Source: Symsagittifera roscoffensis (taxonomy: Eukaryota; Xenacoelomorpha; Acoela; Convolutidae). Taken from it: 64,000 nucleotides of DNA. The notes under the pieces were generated by a model that had not been told where the DNA came from, made no database searches, and was given only the letters and a program-made list of their open reading frames with translations. The stretch covers positions 124,001 to 188,000 of the forward strand of contig NC_087069.1 of assembly GCF_963678635.1 (NCBI RefSeq), given 5' to 3'. Positions 16,931-29,461 of this stretch are shown one piece after another (the first letter of the stretch is position 1; the number at the start of each line of letters is the position of its first letter). The position numbers and the translations under genes are program-made.

Positions 16931-19900
16931 AGGTCAAAACGGTGTAGAAGAACACTATACATACTTTTCTAGTTCGAAGTTTTTTGACTAGCAGCATTTT
17001 TGGTGTAACGAGATCCACTGGTGTAGAAGAACACTAGTCATACTTTAAAAGGTCGAAATTAAATGACAACCGTTTTTTTTTCCTTGGCTTTATTTGTGAA
17101 ATTGTAAGACTAGCATGATATACGGAATTCTATGATTGACATTTTCGATGTATGGAATTGTATGCCAAGCATTTTTGGTGCAGAGAGATCAACCGGTATA
17201 GAAGAACACTAGCCAATCTTTAAAAGATCGAAAATAATTGACAACTGTTTTTTTTCTTTGGCTTTAATTGTAAAATTGTATGACTAGCATGATATATTTT
17301 ATTTTATAATTAATATTTTCTATAGATAGAATGGTATGTTGAGCAGTTTTGGGATATGGAGAAAAAAGGGTAGAAGATCATTTGCCATACTTCCTTAGTT
17401 CAAAATTGTTTGACTAGAGCTTTTTTCTCGGTTTTATACGTTGAATTTGGTGACTAGCATGACGTATGCACTTGTACGATAAACAGTTTCTAGGTATGAT
17501 ATGGTATGCTAAGCAGTGTTAGGATATGAAGGTCAACCCGGGTAGAAAAACACTAGTCATACTTTCATAGTTCGAAACTTTATGACGAGCGTTTTTTTAT
17601 TGGCTTCATTTGTGAAACTGTGTGACTAGAAGGATGTATGGAATTGTATGATAAACAATATCCGTGTATGGAATTGTATGCTAAGCATTTTTTGGACATG
17701 GAGGTCAAAACGGGGTAGAAGAACACTAGTCATACTTTCATAGTTCGCATTCGTTTGACTAGTGTTTTTTTTTCATTGGCTTCATTTGTGAAATTGTTCG
17801 AATAGCTTAATGTATGGAACTTTATGATGAATTTTTTGTCATATATAATTGTATGCTTAGCGTTTTTGATGTATGAAGTTCAGCCAGGCTTAGACAGCAT
17901 ATGACAGGCGTTTTTTCATTGTTTTCTTTTGTAAAGTTGTACGACAAGCCTGATGAAGGGAAATGTACGATAAACTTATTTGTTGTCTTTGATTATATGC
18001 TAAGCATTTTTGGTGTATGAAGAAGACGAACCATACTTTCATAGTTCGAACATTTTTGGCTAATGTTTTATCATGGCCTTTGTTTGACAGTATGTATGAC
18101 TAGCATCATGTATGGAATTGTATGACGCACGGAATTGTATCTCGGTGTATCGAACGGTATGCTAAGCGATTTTGGTGAAGGGAGTCAACCTGGGTTACAA
18201 AAACTCTTGTCATTTTTTCATACTTTTTCTTTATTGATTTCGTTTGTGAAATTGTATGAATAGTATGATGGATGGAATTAATTGTGTTATAAATATTTGA
18301 GTTGTATGGAATTGTCTGCTAAGCGTTTTCAGTGTGTGGAGGTCACCCCTTGTTAGAAGAAAACTAATCATACCTTCACATTTCGATACTGTATGACTAG
18401 CAATTTGTTCTTGGCTTCATCTTTGAAATTGTATGACTGTCACAAAGCATGTAATAGTATGGTAAGCATTATTGGTTTATGATATTACATTTTAACCTTT
18501 ATTGTTGTTTGGAAATGTATTCAAAGCTTTTTTGGTGTATGGAGATCATTCTGACGCAGAAAATATTTGATGTATTGGGCTGTAAGTTAAGCCATTTTGG
18601 TGTATGGAAATGTCTGCTAAGCATTTTTGGAGTATGGTGGTCATTCTTTCATAGTTCGAAATTGTATGACTACAATTTTTTTCCTTGGCTTCATTTGGGA
18701 AAATGTGTGACTAGCATGATGTATGGAATGGTTCGACACTCATTTTTGGTGTATGGAGTTGTATGCTAAAACTTTTTGGTGTATGGAGGTAATACTTTCA
18801 TAGTTCGAAATTGTACGACTAGCATTTGTTCATTGGCTTCATTTGTGAAGTTGTACGACTAGCCTGATGTATTGAAATGTGTGGAGGTCAACCGGTTGTA
18901 GAAGACCTCAGGCCAAACTGTCATAGTTCGAAATGTATGAATAACGTTTTTTCATTAGCTTCATCCAAATAAATGTGTAATTAGCATAATGATTGGAACT
19001 GTTTGATAATTTTTTTTTGTGTGGAAATGTATGCTAAGCTTTTTTGGTGTATTTAATTCAACACGGTGTAGAAGAACACTTGTGATACTTTCATAGTTCA
19101 AAATTATATGACTAGCTTTTGCTCATTGGTTTCCTTGGTAAGTTAGATTGTCTAACTTGTTGTATGCAATGCATTTCAGGTGTACGGAGGTCAACCCGTC
19201 GTAAAAGACTAGTTATGCTTTAAAAGCTCAAAATTGTATGATAGGGTTTGATCAATGGCTTCATTGGTGAAAATTTATGACTATCATGTTGTATAGAATT
19301 GCATGCTAAGCTTTTTTGGTGTATGGGGGTCAACCCGGGGTAGAAGACTACTCCTGATTTAATAGTTCAAAAATGTATGACAAGCGTTCGATCATTGGCT
19401 TAATTGGTGAAATTGTATGACTATCATGATGTATGGAATTGTATGATAAACAATTTTTGTATGGATTTTTGAATGTGAAGCATTTGCAATGCATGGAGGT
19501 CAACCCGGGTAGAAGAACACTAAGCAAGTTTTCATAGTTCGATATTGTATGGCTAGCAATTATTCATCGGCTTGATTAGTGAAATTGTAAGAAAATCATG
19601 ATTATTGGAAATGTATAATACTCTTTAGTGTTGTTTGGAATTGAATTTGAAGCAAGTTTGTTGTGTGGAGGTCAACCCGGGGTAGAAGACCACTTGTCAT
19701 ACTTTCACAATTCAAACTGTAGGATTAGTGTTTGTTCATTGGTTTCATTTGTCAGACTGTATGACTTACAAGATGTATGGATTTGTATGAAAAATTCAAT
19801 TGTTGTTAGGGAATGTGTTCGAAGCATTTTTGACGGTTGGAGAGAAACTCGTTGTAAAAGACCAGTATTCAAACTTTCATAGCTCAAAATTGTATGACTA

Positions 19901-21204
19901 GCCTTTTTTCTTTAGCTTCATCCAAGAGTTTGTAGAACTAGAGATTGATGACTGGAACCGTATGATAATTTTTTTTCGTTTTTGACTTGTAAGCATTTCC
20001 GTTGTATGGACCTAATACTTTCATAGTTCGAAATTTCATGACTAGCATTTCGTCATTGGTTTCATTTGTATGGAATCGTAAGTTAAGCATTTTTGGTGTA
20101 TGGACGTCATTCTTTTATAGTTCGAAATTGTATGACTAGTTTTTTTCATTGGCTTCATTTGGTACAATGTGTGACTAGCATGATGTATGGAATTGTTCGA
20201 CACCCATTTTTGGTGTATGGAGTTGTATGCTAAGACATTTTGGTGTATGGACGTAATACTTTCATAGTTCGAAATTTTATGACCAGCATTTGTTGATTGG
20301 AATCGATTTCGATTCCTTTATGTTGAATGGAAGTCAACCCGGGGACGAAGACTAGTCATGCTTAAATAGTTCAAAAATTTTTGACTACCCTTTGCTCATT
20401 GGCTCCATTGGTAAAAATGTATGACTATCAAGATGTATGGAATTGTATGCTAGACATTTTTGGTTCATAGAGGTCAACGCAGGTAGAAGAACACAAGTAA
20501 TACTTTTACAGTTCGAAATTGTTTGGCTATCATTTGTTCTTTTGCTATATTTGTGAACAAACATAAAACTCGGTATATTGAGAGGGGGGAACTGGAAAAG
20601 AGCCTAAGGATTTTTGTGTGAGGAGGTCAAACCGGGGTAGAAGACCACTAGTCATACTTTCACAGTTCCGGACAGTATGACTAGCGTTTGTTCATTGGCT
20701 TCATTTGTCAAAATGTCTGATTATCATGATGTTTGGAATTGTTTGATAATCTTTATTCCATTAGACGCACTTCTGGTGGGCGAAGGTGAACTCGGGATTA
20801 GAAGAGCAGAAGTCTTATTTTCATAGTTTGAAATGGTATGACTAGCCTTTTTTCATTAGCTTCAATCAAGGAATTCTAAAACTAGCTTGATAATTGGAAC
20901 TGTATTATACTTTTTGTTTCTTGTGTGACTTGTATGCTAAACAATTTTCGTTTATAGAGGTAATACTTTCAGAGTTCAAAAATGTATGACAAGCATTTCT
21001 TCATTGGCTCATTTGTATGGAAATGTGTGCTAAGCATTTTTGGTGGGTGGACATAATACTTTACAAGTTCGAAATTGCTCGACTAGCATTTCCTCACTGG
21101 CTCCATTTCCATGTAATTGTATGCTAATCATTTTTAGAGTATGGACGTATAACTTTCATTGATCGAAATTTTATGACTAGCATTTCTTCAATGGCTTCGG
21201 TTTA

Positions 21205-21424
21205 CAAGCATTTCCAGTTTACATTCCCCTTCATAAAATCTCGAATTGAAGCTGTTAAAAAAATGTTCACACTGCGTTTTGCATATTAGAATTTTTGTGA
21301 AATTTTGTTCACCTGCACTCGCTGACGCGTTTTAAAGCAGTTTGACATGTAAAATCGTTTTAAAAAAGTTCTTGTGTAAAAAAAAATTTCCGAAAAAATC
21401 CAAGGAGGAATCTAGAAACGAGCC
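21205..21424. mobile_element. MITE-2 copy (degenerate left end)
   Basis: This copy shares CCTTCATAAAATCTCGAA, GCTGACGCGTTTTAAAGCAG and a right end at CGAGCC with the copy at 22,451-22,870. It shows the uninterrupted version of the site that MITE-3 entered at 22,579. Confidence 0.5.
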
Positions 21425-21637
21425 GTGAATTTGTCTGACTAGCACGATGTTTTGATTGAATTGTGTGATAAACGTTTTTGGTGTTGGAATTGTGTGCTAA
21501 GAATTTTGGTGTATGGAGGTCAACCCGCTGAAGAAAACCACTAGCCATACTTTCATAGTTCAAAACTGTATGAATAGTACTTTGTTTCATTATTTCTTTC
21601 AAGGAATTGTATAACTGGGAATTGTGTGCTAAGCATT

Positions 21638-21844
21638 GGCTCTTTTACAGTTCCTTCTTTTCGAATTCAAATTTGAAAAGCTATATTAACATTGCCATAA
21701 TGCAATGACGTTTGGCGTGGTGAACAAATCGACAACTGTGAACAGAATTGTTCTCCATACTTTAAAGCGTAATATTTAGCCGTAAAAACACGTAAAATAA
21801 ACATCAAAAATTGGTATTTTGAAAGGGGGAACTGGAAAAAAGCG
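21638..21844. mobile_element. MITE-1 copy with perfect 8-bp target-site duplication
   Basis: The left terminus GGCTCTTTTACAGTTCC is the inverse complement of the right terminus GGGGGAACTGGAAAAAAGC with few mismatches. The element is flanked by TAAGCATT at 21,630-21,637 and 21,845-21,852, a perfect 8-bp duplication inside the satellite motif GCTAAGCATTTTTGG. An 8-bp duplication is typical of hAT (or P) superfamily insertions. It is non-coding and about 207 bp long. Confidence 0.75.
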
Positions 21845-22450
21845 TAAGCATTTTTGTGTGAGGAGGTCAACTCGGGGTAGAGACCACTAGTCATACTTTC
21901 ACAGTTCCGGACAGTATGACTAGCGTTTGTTCATTGGCTTCATTTAACAAACTGTATGACTATCATGATATATGGAAATGTATGATAAACATTATTGTTG
22001 TTTGGAATGGTTTCGATGCCATTTTGGTGTGTGGAGGTAGAAGACCAGTAGTAAAATTTCATGCCTCGAAATTAAATGATTAGCGTTTTTTCATTAGCTT
22101 AATTACAGGAACTGTAAAACTAGCATGATGATTGGAACTGTATGACAAACGTTTTACGTGCATGGAATTGTCTGCTCATCTTTTATGTGTATGAACGTAA
22201 AATTTTCATAGTTCAAAATTGCGTGGTTAGCATTTCATCATTGGCTTCATTTGTATGAAATTGTGTGCTAAGCATTTTTGTTGGGTGGACATAATACTTT
22301 AATAGTTCGAAATCGCATGACTAGCAAATCTACATTGGCGCTCCATTTCCATGGAATTGTATGCTAATCATTTTTAGTGTATGGACGTAAAACTTTCATA
22401 GATCGAAATTGTATGACTAGCATTGCTTCAATTGGTTCGTTTGTGAAATT

Positions 22451-22870
22451 GGCTCTTTTCCAGCTTCCCATCCCCTCATAAAATCTCGAAATGAAGCTGT
22501 TAAAAAACTATTCAATCTGAGTTTTGCAGTTTAGAGTTTTTGTGAAAGTTTGTTTACCTGCACACGCTGACGCGTTTTGGCTCTTTTTCCTTTTCCTCCC
22601 CCACCTGCAATTTTTTACATGTGAATTTGTTGACCACATTGTCCGATTGTAATTAAAATTTACATACTGACTAATAAAGCTACGACAAACATTTTTAGTC
22701 TTCATACTCAACCTCGTAAAACCACTCGCTACACATATATATTGAAGCTCATGTGAGGTGGGGGAAAAGGAAAAAGAGACCGCGTCTTAATGCAGTTTGA
22801 CATGTAAAAGCGTTTTTAAAAAATTCTCGTTTAATAAATTTCCGAAAAAGGAGGGAACTAGAAAAGAGCC
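22451..22870. mobile_element. MITE-2 copy interrupted by MITE-3
   Basis: The ends GGCTCTTTTCCAGC and GAACTAGAAAAGAGCC are inverted. Flanks GTGAAATT (left) and GTGAATTT (right) form an 8-bp duplication with one mismatch. A second element with its own inverted ends is inserted at 22,579-22,781. Confidence 0.65.
22579..22781. mobile_element. Nested MITE-3
   Basis: Terminal inverted repeats GGCTCTTTTTCCTTTTCC and GGAAAAGGAAAAAGAGACC bound about 203 bp. It splits the MITE-2 sequence GACGCGTTTTAAAGCAG, duplicating GCGTTTT as GCGTCTT. The 3.1-kb tandem duplication starts inside this element. Confidence 0.6.
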
Positions 22871-23081
22871 GTGAATTTGTCTGACTGGCATGATGTTTTG
22901 ATTGAATTGTATGATAAAAGTTTTTGATGTGGTAATTGTGTGCTAAAAATTTTAGTATATGGAGGTTAACCCGCAGAAGAAGAACACTAGCCATACTTCA
23001 TAGTTCAAAACTGTGTGAATAGTGTTTTTTTCATTATTTCTTTCAAGGAAATGTATAATTTGGAATTGTGTGCTAAGCATT

Positions 23082-23286
23082 GGCTCTTTTACAGTTCCCT
23101 CTTTCGATTTCAAATTTGAAAATTTTATTTAACAATGCCATAATGCAATGAAAATTGGCGTGGTGAACAAATTGACAACTGTGAACAGAATTGTTCTTCA
23201 CACTTTAAAGCTCAACATTTAGCCGTAAAAACACGTAAAACAAACATAAAACTCGGTGATTTGAAAGGGGGAACTGGAAAAGAGCC
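23082..23286. mobile_element. MITE-1 copy
   Basis: It has the same termini as the copy at 21,638. Flanks are TAAGCATT on the left and TAAGTTTT on the right. Confidence 0.65.
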
Positions 23287-23635
23287 TAAGTTTTTTTGTG
23301 TATGGAGGTCAATTCGGGGTAGACCTGACACGTTTCAATGCACTTTGACATGTAAACTCGTTTTAAAAAAGTTCTTGTATAATAAATTTCCGAAAAAATC
23401 CAATGAGGGATCTAGAAAAGAGCCGTGAATTTGTCTGACTGACATGATGTTTTGATTTAATTGTATGATAAACGTTTTTAGTGTTGGAATTGTGTGCTAG
23501 GACTTTTGGTGTATGGAAGCCAACCCGCTGAAGAAGACCACTAGCCATATTTCATAGTTCAAAACTGTAGGAATAGTGTTTTTTTCATTATTTCTTTCAA
23601 GGAATTGTATAACATGGAATTGTAAGCTAAGCATT

Positions 23636-23846
23636 GGCTCTTTTACAGTTCCCCCTTTTGATTTCAAATTTTAAAAGCCTATTTAACATTGCCATAATGC
23701 AATGACGTTTGGAGTGGTTAACAAATTGACAACTGTGAACAGAATTGTTCTTCATACTTTATAGCGTAACATCACGCATTTAGCTGTAAAAACACATAAC
23801 AAACATAAAACTCGGTATTTTGAATGGGGACAACTGGAAAAGAGCC
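23636..23846. mobile_element. MITE-1 copy
   Basis: Left end GGCTCTTTTACAGTTCCC and right end AACTGGAAAAGAGCC are inverted. Flanks TAAGCATT and TAAGAATT are an 8-bp duplication with one mismatch. Confidence 0.65.
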
Positions 23847-26182
23847 TAAGAATTTTTGTGTATATAGGTCAACCTGGGGTAGAAGACCAATAGTCAATCT
23901 TTCACAGTTCCGAACGGTATGACTAGCGTTTTTTCATTAGCTTTATATGTGAAATTGTATGACTATCAAGACATATGGAACAGTATGATAAACTTTATTG
24001 TTATTTGGAACTGTATTCGAAGCATTTTTGGTGTATGGAGGTCAACCAGGGTTAGAAGACTAGCCATGCTATATTAATTCACTTTCTGACTAGCTTTATC
24101 TTTCATTGGTTTCATTTGTGAAAATGTATGAATAGCATGGAATAGTATTGTAAACATTTTTGTTGTTTGGATTTTTATGCTAAGCGTTTAGTGTATGGAG
24201 GTCAATGCGGCGTAGAAGACTAATCGTACTATAACAGTTCAAAACTGTATGACTAGCGGTTTTTTCAAGGGTTTCATTTGCCAAAGTGTTTGAAGAGCAT
24301 AATATATGGAATTGTATGATAAACAATTTGTTGTTTGAATTTGTGTGCAGAGCTTTTTGGTCTATGAAATTCAACCCGGGTTAAAAAAAAAACCAGTAGT
24401 CATACTTTCATAGTTCAAACCTGTATGACTTGCTTTTGTCCATTGGCTCCATTTGTGAAACTGCTTGACTATCATGATGTAAGAAATTGTATGATAAAAT
24501 GTTTTGTTGTTTGAAATTTTATGACTATAAAATGTTTTGTGTTTTGGAATTGTATACAGTTTTGAACTGTATGACTAGCGTTTGATCATAGGCTTCATTT
24601 GTGAAATTGTATGACTATCATGATATATGGAACTGCATGATAAACTTTATTGTTGTTTGGAATTGTATTCGAAGCCTTTTTGGTGTATGGAGATTATTCC
24701 GACATAGAAAATATTTGGTGTATGGAACTGTATGTTAAACAATTTTGGTGCATGGAATTGTCTGCTTAGCATTTTTGGAGTGCGGTTGTCATTCTTTCAT
24801 AGTTCGAAATCGTATGACTGCCATTTTTTTCATTGGCTTCATTCAGGAATATGTATGACTAGCATGGTTTTTGGAGTTGTATGATAAACATTTTTGTTGT
24901 TTGGATTTCATGCTAAGCATTTTTGGTGGGTGGAGGTCAACCCGCATTACAAGAATTCTAGTCATACCTCCATGTTTCAAAACTGTATGACTAGCGTTTT
25001 CTTCGTGGCTGCATTTGTGAAATCGTATGACTATCATGATGCATGTAGTTGTATGATGAACATTGTTGGTGTATGAGTAGTATGCTAAATTTTTTTTAGC
25101 GTATGGAGATCAACCCGGCGTAGAATAAGACTAGTTATAGTTTCCTTGTTCGAAATTGTATGACAAACGTTTTTTTTTTCATTGCCTTTGTTTATGAAAT
25201 TGTAAGAATAGTATGATGCATGGTTTTGTGTGATAAATTTTTGAGCTGTATGTAATTGTCTGCTGAGAATTTTTGGTGTATGGAGACCCGGGGTACAAGA
25301 GCTTTTGTCATACTTTCTTGATTCGAAAATGTGTGACGCTTTTTTTCCATTGGCTTCAGTTGTAAAATTTTGTGATTAACTTGATGTATGAAATTGTATA
25401 CAAAGCAGTTTTGAAATATGGAGAACAAACAGCGTTAAAAAAAACTGTAGTCAAATTTTTATAGTTCAAAGTTGTTTATCTGGCGTTTTTTTCTTTGGTT
25501 GTATTTGTAAATATATATGAATAGTATGCATAGAAATGTGTGATAAATTTTTGAGTTGTATGGAATTGTCCGCTAAGTATTTTTGGTGTATGAAGGTCAG
25601 CCTTGTGTAGAAAAAGAAGGTCAAACTTTCATAGTTCGAAATTATTCGACAAACATTTTTTCATTGGTTTTATTTGTTAAATGCTAAGACAAGCGTGATG
25701 CATTTAACTGTGCAATAAAAATGTGAGTTGTATGGAGGTCAACTCGGTGTCATTTTTGCATAATATACTGACTAATAAAGCTACGACAAACATTTTTAGT
25801 CTTCATACTCAACCTCGTAAAACCACTCGCTACACATATATATTGAAGCTCATGTGAGGTGGGGGAAAAGGAAAAAGAGACCGCGTCTTAATGCAGTTTG
25901 ACATGTAAAAGCGTTTTTAAAAAATTCTCGTTTAATAAATTTCCGAAAAAGGAGGGAACTAGAAAAGAGCCGTGAATTTGTCTGACTGGCATGATGTTTT
26001 GATTGAATTGTATGATAAAAGTTTTTGATGTGGTAATTGTGTGCTAAAAATTTTAGTATATGGAGGTTAACCCGCAGAAGAAGAACACTAGCCATACTTC
26101 ATAGTTCAAAACTGTGTGGATAGTGTTTTTTTCATTATTTCTTTCAAGAAAATGTATAATTTGGAATTGTGTGCTAAGCATT

Positions 26183-26387
26183 GGCTCTTTTACAGTTCCC
26201 TCTTTCGATTTCAAATTTGAAAATTTTATTTAACAATGCCATAATGCAATGAAAATTGGCGTGGTGAACAAATTGACAACTGTGAACAGAATTGTTCTTC
26301 ACACTTTAAAGCTCAACATTTAGCCGTAAAAACACGTAAAACAAACATAAAACTCGGTGATTTGAAAGGGGGAACTGGAAAAGAGCC
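26183..26387. mobile_element. MITE-1 copy (within duplication copy 2)
   Basis: This is the duplicate of the element at 23,082-23,286, carried by the 3.1-kb duplication rather than by a new insertion. Confidence 0.65.
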
Positions 26388-26736
26388 TAAGTTTTTTTGT
26401 GTATGGAGGTCAATTCGGGGTAGACCTGACACGTTTCAATGCACTTTGACATGTAAACTCGTTTTAAAAAAGTTCTTGTATAATAAATTTCCGAAAAAAT
26501 CCAATGAGGGATCTAGAAAAGAGCCGTGAATTTGTCTGACTGACATGATGTTTTGATTTAATTGTATGATAAACGTTTTTAGTGTTGGAATTGTGTGCTA
26601 GGACTTTTGGTGTATGGAGGCCAACCCGCTGAAGAAGACCACTAGCCATATTTCATAGTTCAAAACTGTAGGAATAGTGTTTTTTTCATTATTTCTTTCA
26701 AGGAATTGTATAACATGGAATTGTAAGCTAAGCATT

Positions 26737-26947
26737 GGCTCTTTTACAGTTCCCCCTTTTGATTTCAAATTTTAAAAGCCTATTTAACATTGCCATAATG
26801 CAATGACGTTTGGAGTGGTTAACAAATCGACAACTGTGAACAGAATTGTTCTTCATACTTTATAGCGTAACATCACGCATTTAGCTGTAAAAACACATAA
26901 CAAACATAAAACTCGGTATTTTGAATGGGGACAACTGGAAAAGAGCC
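26737..26947. mobile_element. MITE-1 copy (within duplication copy 2)
   Basis: This is the duplicate of the element at 23,636-23,846. Confidence 0.65.
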
Positions 26948-29126
26948 TAAGAATTTTTGTGTATATAGGTCAACCTGGGGTAGAAGACCAATAGTCAATC
27001 TTTCACAGTTCCGAACGGTATGACTAGCGTTTTTTCATTAGCTTTATATGTGAAATTGTATGACTATCAAGACATATGGAACAGTATGATAAACTTTATT
27101 GTTATTTGGAACTGTATTCGAAGCATTTTTGGTGTATGGAGGTCAACCAGGGTTAGAAGACTAGCCATGCTATATTAATTCACTTTCTGACTAGCTTTAT
27201 CTTTCATTGGTTTCATTTGTGAAAATGTATGAATAGCATGGAATAGTATTGTAAACATTTTTGTTGTTTGGATTTTTATGCTAAGCGTTTAGTGTATGGA
27301 GGTCAATGCGGCGTAGAAGACTAATCGTACTATAACAGTTCAAAACTGTATGACTAGCGGTTTTTTCAAGGGTTTCATTTGCCAAAGTGTTTGAAGAGCA
27401 TAATATATGGAATTGTATGATAAACAATTTGTTGTTTGAATTTGTGTGCAGAGCTTTTTGGTCTATGAAATTCAACCCGGGTTAAAAAAAAACCAGTAGT
27501 CATACTTTCATAGTTCAAACCTGTATGACTTGCTTTTGTCCATTGGCTCCATTTGTGAAACTGCTTGACTATCATGATGTAAGAAATTGTATGATAAAAT
27601 GTTTTGTTGTTTGAAATTTTATGACTATAAAATGTTTTGTGTTTTGGAATTGTATACAGTTTTGAACTGTATGACTAGCGTTTGATCATAGGCTTCATTT
27701 GTGAAATTGTATGACTATCATGATATATGGAACTGCATGATAAACTTTATTGTTGTTTGGAATTGTATTCGAAGCCTTTTTGGTGTATGGAGATTATTCC
27801 GACATAGAAAATATTTGGTGTATGGAACTGTATGTTAAACAATTTTGGTGCATGGAATTGTCTGCTTAGCATTTTTGGAGTGCGGTTGTCATTCTTTCAT
27901 AGTTCGAAATCGTATGACTGCCATTTTTTTCATTGGCTTCATTCAGGAATATGTATGACTAGCATGGTTTTTGGAGTTGTATGATAAACATTTTTGTTGT
28001 TTGGATTTCATGCTAAGCATTTTTGGTGGGTGGAGGTCAACCCGCATTACAAGAATTCTAGTCATACCTCCATGTTTCAAAACTGTATGACTAGCGTTTT
28101 CTTCGTGGCTGCATTTGTGAAATCGTATGACTATCATGATGCATGTAGTTGTATGATGAACATTGTTGGTGTATGAGTAGTATGCTAAATTTTTTTTAGC
28201 GTATGGAGATCAACCCGGCGTAGAATAACACTAGTTATAGTTTCCTTGTTCGAAATTGTATGACAAACGTTTTTTTTTTTTCATTGCCTTTGTTTATGAA
28301 ATTGTAAGAATAGTATGATGCATGGTTTTGTGTGATAAATTTTTGAGCTGTATGTAATTGTCTGCTGAGAATTTTTGGTGTATGGAGACCCGGGGTACAA
28401 GAGCTTTTGTCATACTTTCTTGATTCGAAAATGTGTGACGCTTTTTTTCCATTGGCTTCAGTTGTAAAATTTTGTGATTAACTTGATGTATGAAATTGTA
28501 TACAAAGCAGTTTTGAAATATGGAGAACAAACAGCGTTAAAAAAAAACTGTAGTCAAATTTTTATAGTTCAAAGTTGTTTATCTGGCGTTTTTTTCTTTG
28601 GTTGTATTTGTAAATATATATGAATAGTATGCATAGAAATGTGTGATAAATTTTTGAGTTGTATGGAATTGTCCGCTAAGTATTTTTGGTGTATGAAGGT
28701 CAGCCTTGTGTAGAAAAAGAAGGTCAAACTTTCATAGTTCGAAATTATTCGACAAACATTTTTTCATTGGTTTTATTTGTTAAATGCTAAGACAAGCGTG
28801 ATGCATTTAATTGTGCAATAAAAATGTGAGTTGTATGGAGGTCAACTCGGTGTCATTTTTGCATAATTCGAAACTTTATGACAATCGTTTTTTTTTCATT
28901 GCTTTGTTTTTGAGTTTGTATGATTAGCCTGGTGTATGGAATTGTATGATAAGCTTTTTTCGTGTATGGAATTGTGTGCTAAGCCTTTTTGGTACATGAA
29001 GATCAACGGTATAGAAGATAAGTCATACATAAGTCATACTTTATTAAATCGAAACTTTATTACAAGCGTTTTTATATTGGCTATTTTCGTAAAATGTATG
29101 AGTATATCAATGCATGGAAATCGTTA

Positions 29127-29390
29127 ATACACACGCACATACTTAAGGTGTTGATCTTGATTCTCGCAAAAATGAATGAAAGGTTTCTTTGCTAACTCAG
29201 TGCAATTTTGAAGTTGGTAGGTGTTACTAAATGCCCGGACGGTAAATTCAAAGTGCGCTTCTAAGAGAAATTGTTTCAGCCCAAGGTTGTCAAAAAGAGA
29301 TCCAGACGGAGTTAAAACGATAGCAAATTCAGGAGTTAGTACACTTTTGCGACTTCAGCTTCGGGCGATAAAGAAAAGAGCAGCTAAGCA
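29127..29390. repeat. Dispersed repeat R2, copy 1
   Basis: It shares CTTAAGGTGTTGATCTTGAT, AAAGAGATC-AGACGG, GCAAATTCAGGAGTTAGTA and GATAAAGAAAA-type blocks, in order, with 31,002-31,180. It lies immediately 3' of the secreted-peptide gene. Confidence 0.6.
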
Positions 29391-29461
29391 GAAAACAGCT
29401 AATCGAAAGTCTTTGTTTGTTTTTTTTTCATTTTGAGCTTTGTTACACATCATCGGACAGT

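Larger units (their letters stand above)
22664..25764. repeat. Tandem duplication, copy 1 (3.1 kb)
   Basis: This block is nearly identical to 25,765-28,867 at an offset of 3,100-3,103 bp, with only scattered substitutions and homopolymer indels. It begins in the middle of MITE-3 and ends at TTTTTGCATAAT in the satellite. Confidence 0.9.
25765..28867. repeat. Tandem duplication, copy 2 (3.1 kb)
   Basis: This is the second copy of the block at 22,664-25,764. The junction reads GCATAAT then ATACTGACTAATAAAGC. Differences from copy 1 are single bases (for example AAGAC versus AACAC near 25,107 and 28,209) and longer T/A runs, so the event is recent. Confidence 0.9.
16890..29115. repeat. Degenerate ~180-bp satellite array with sub-repeats
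   Basis: Twelve kilobases consist of head-to-tail diverged copies of a unit with recognisable landmarks in fixed order. These are GGAGGTCAACCCGG, GTAGAAGACCACTAGTCAT, CTTTCATAGTTCGAAATTG, TATGACTAGCGTTT, CATTGGCTTCATTTGTGAAA and one or two copies of a shorter ~33-bp element (TATGGAATTGTATGATAAAC / TATGGAATTGTATGCTAAGC). Successive TTCATAGTTCGAAA landmarks are mostly 130-300 bp apart, modal near 180. Open frames inside are accidental: they differ between units and none shows domain content. MITEs and a large tandem duplication are embedded. Outliers of the same unit occur at 30,230-30,750 and 53,870-53,945. Confidence 0.85.

Noticed and set aside
16890-29115. Open frames of 60-96 codons inside the satellite on both strands
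   Set aside because: They arise from the repeat, carry no domain or signal pattern, and are repeated only because the DNA is duplicated (same frames at +3,101 bp).
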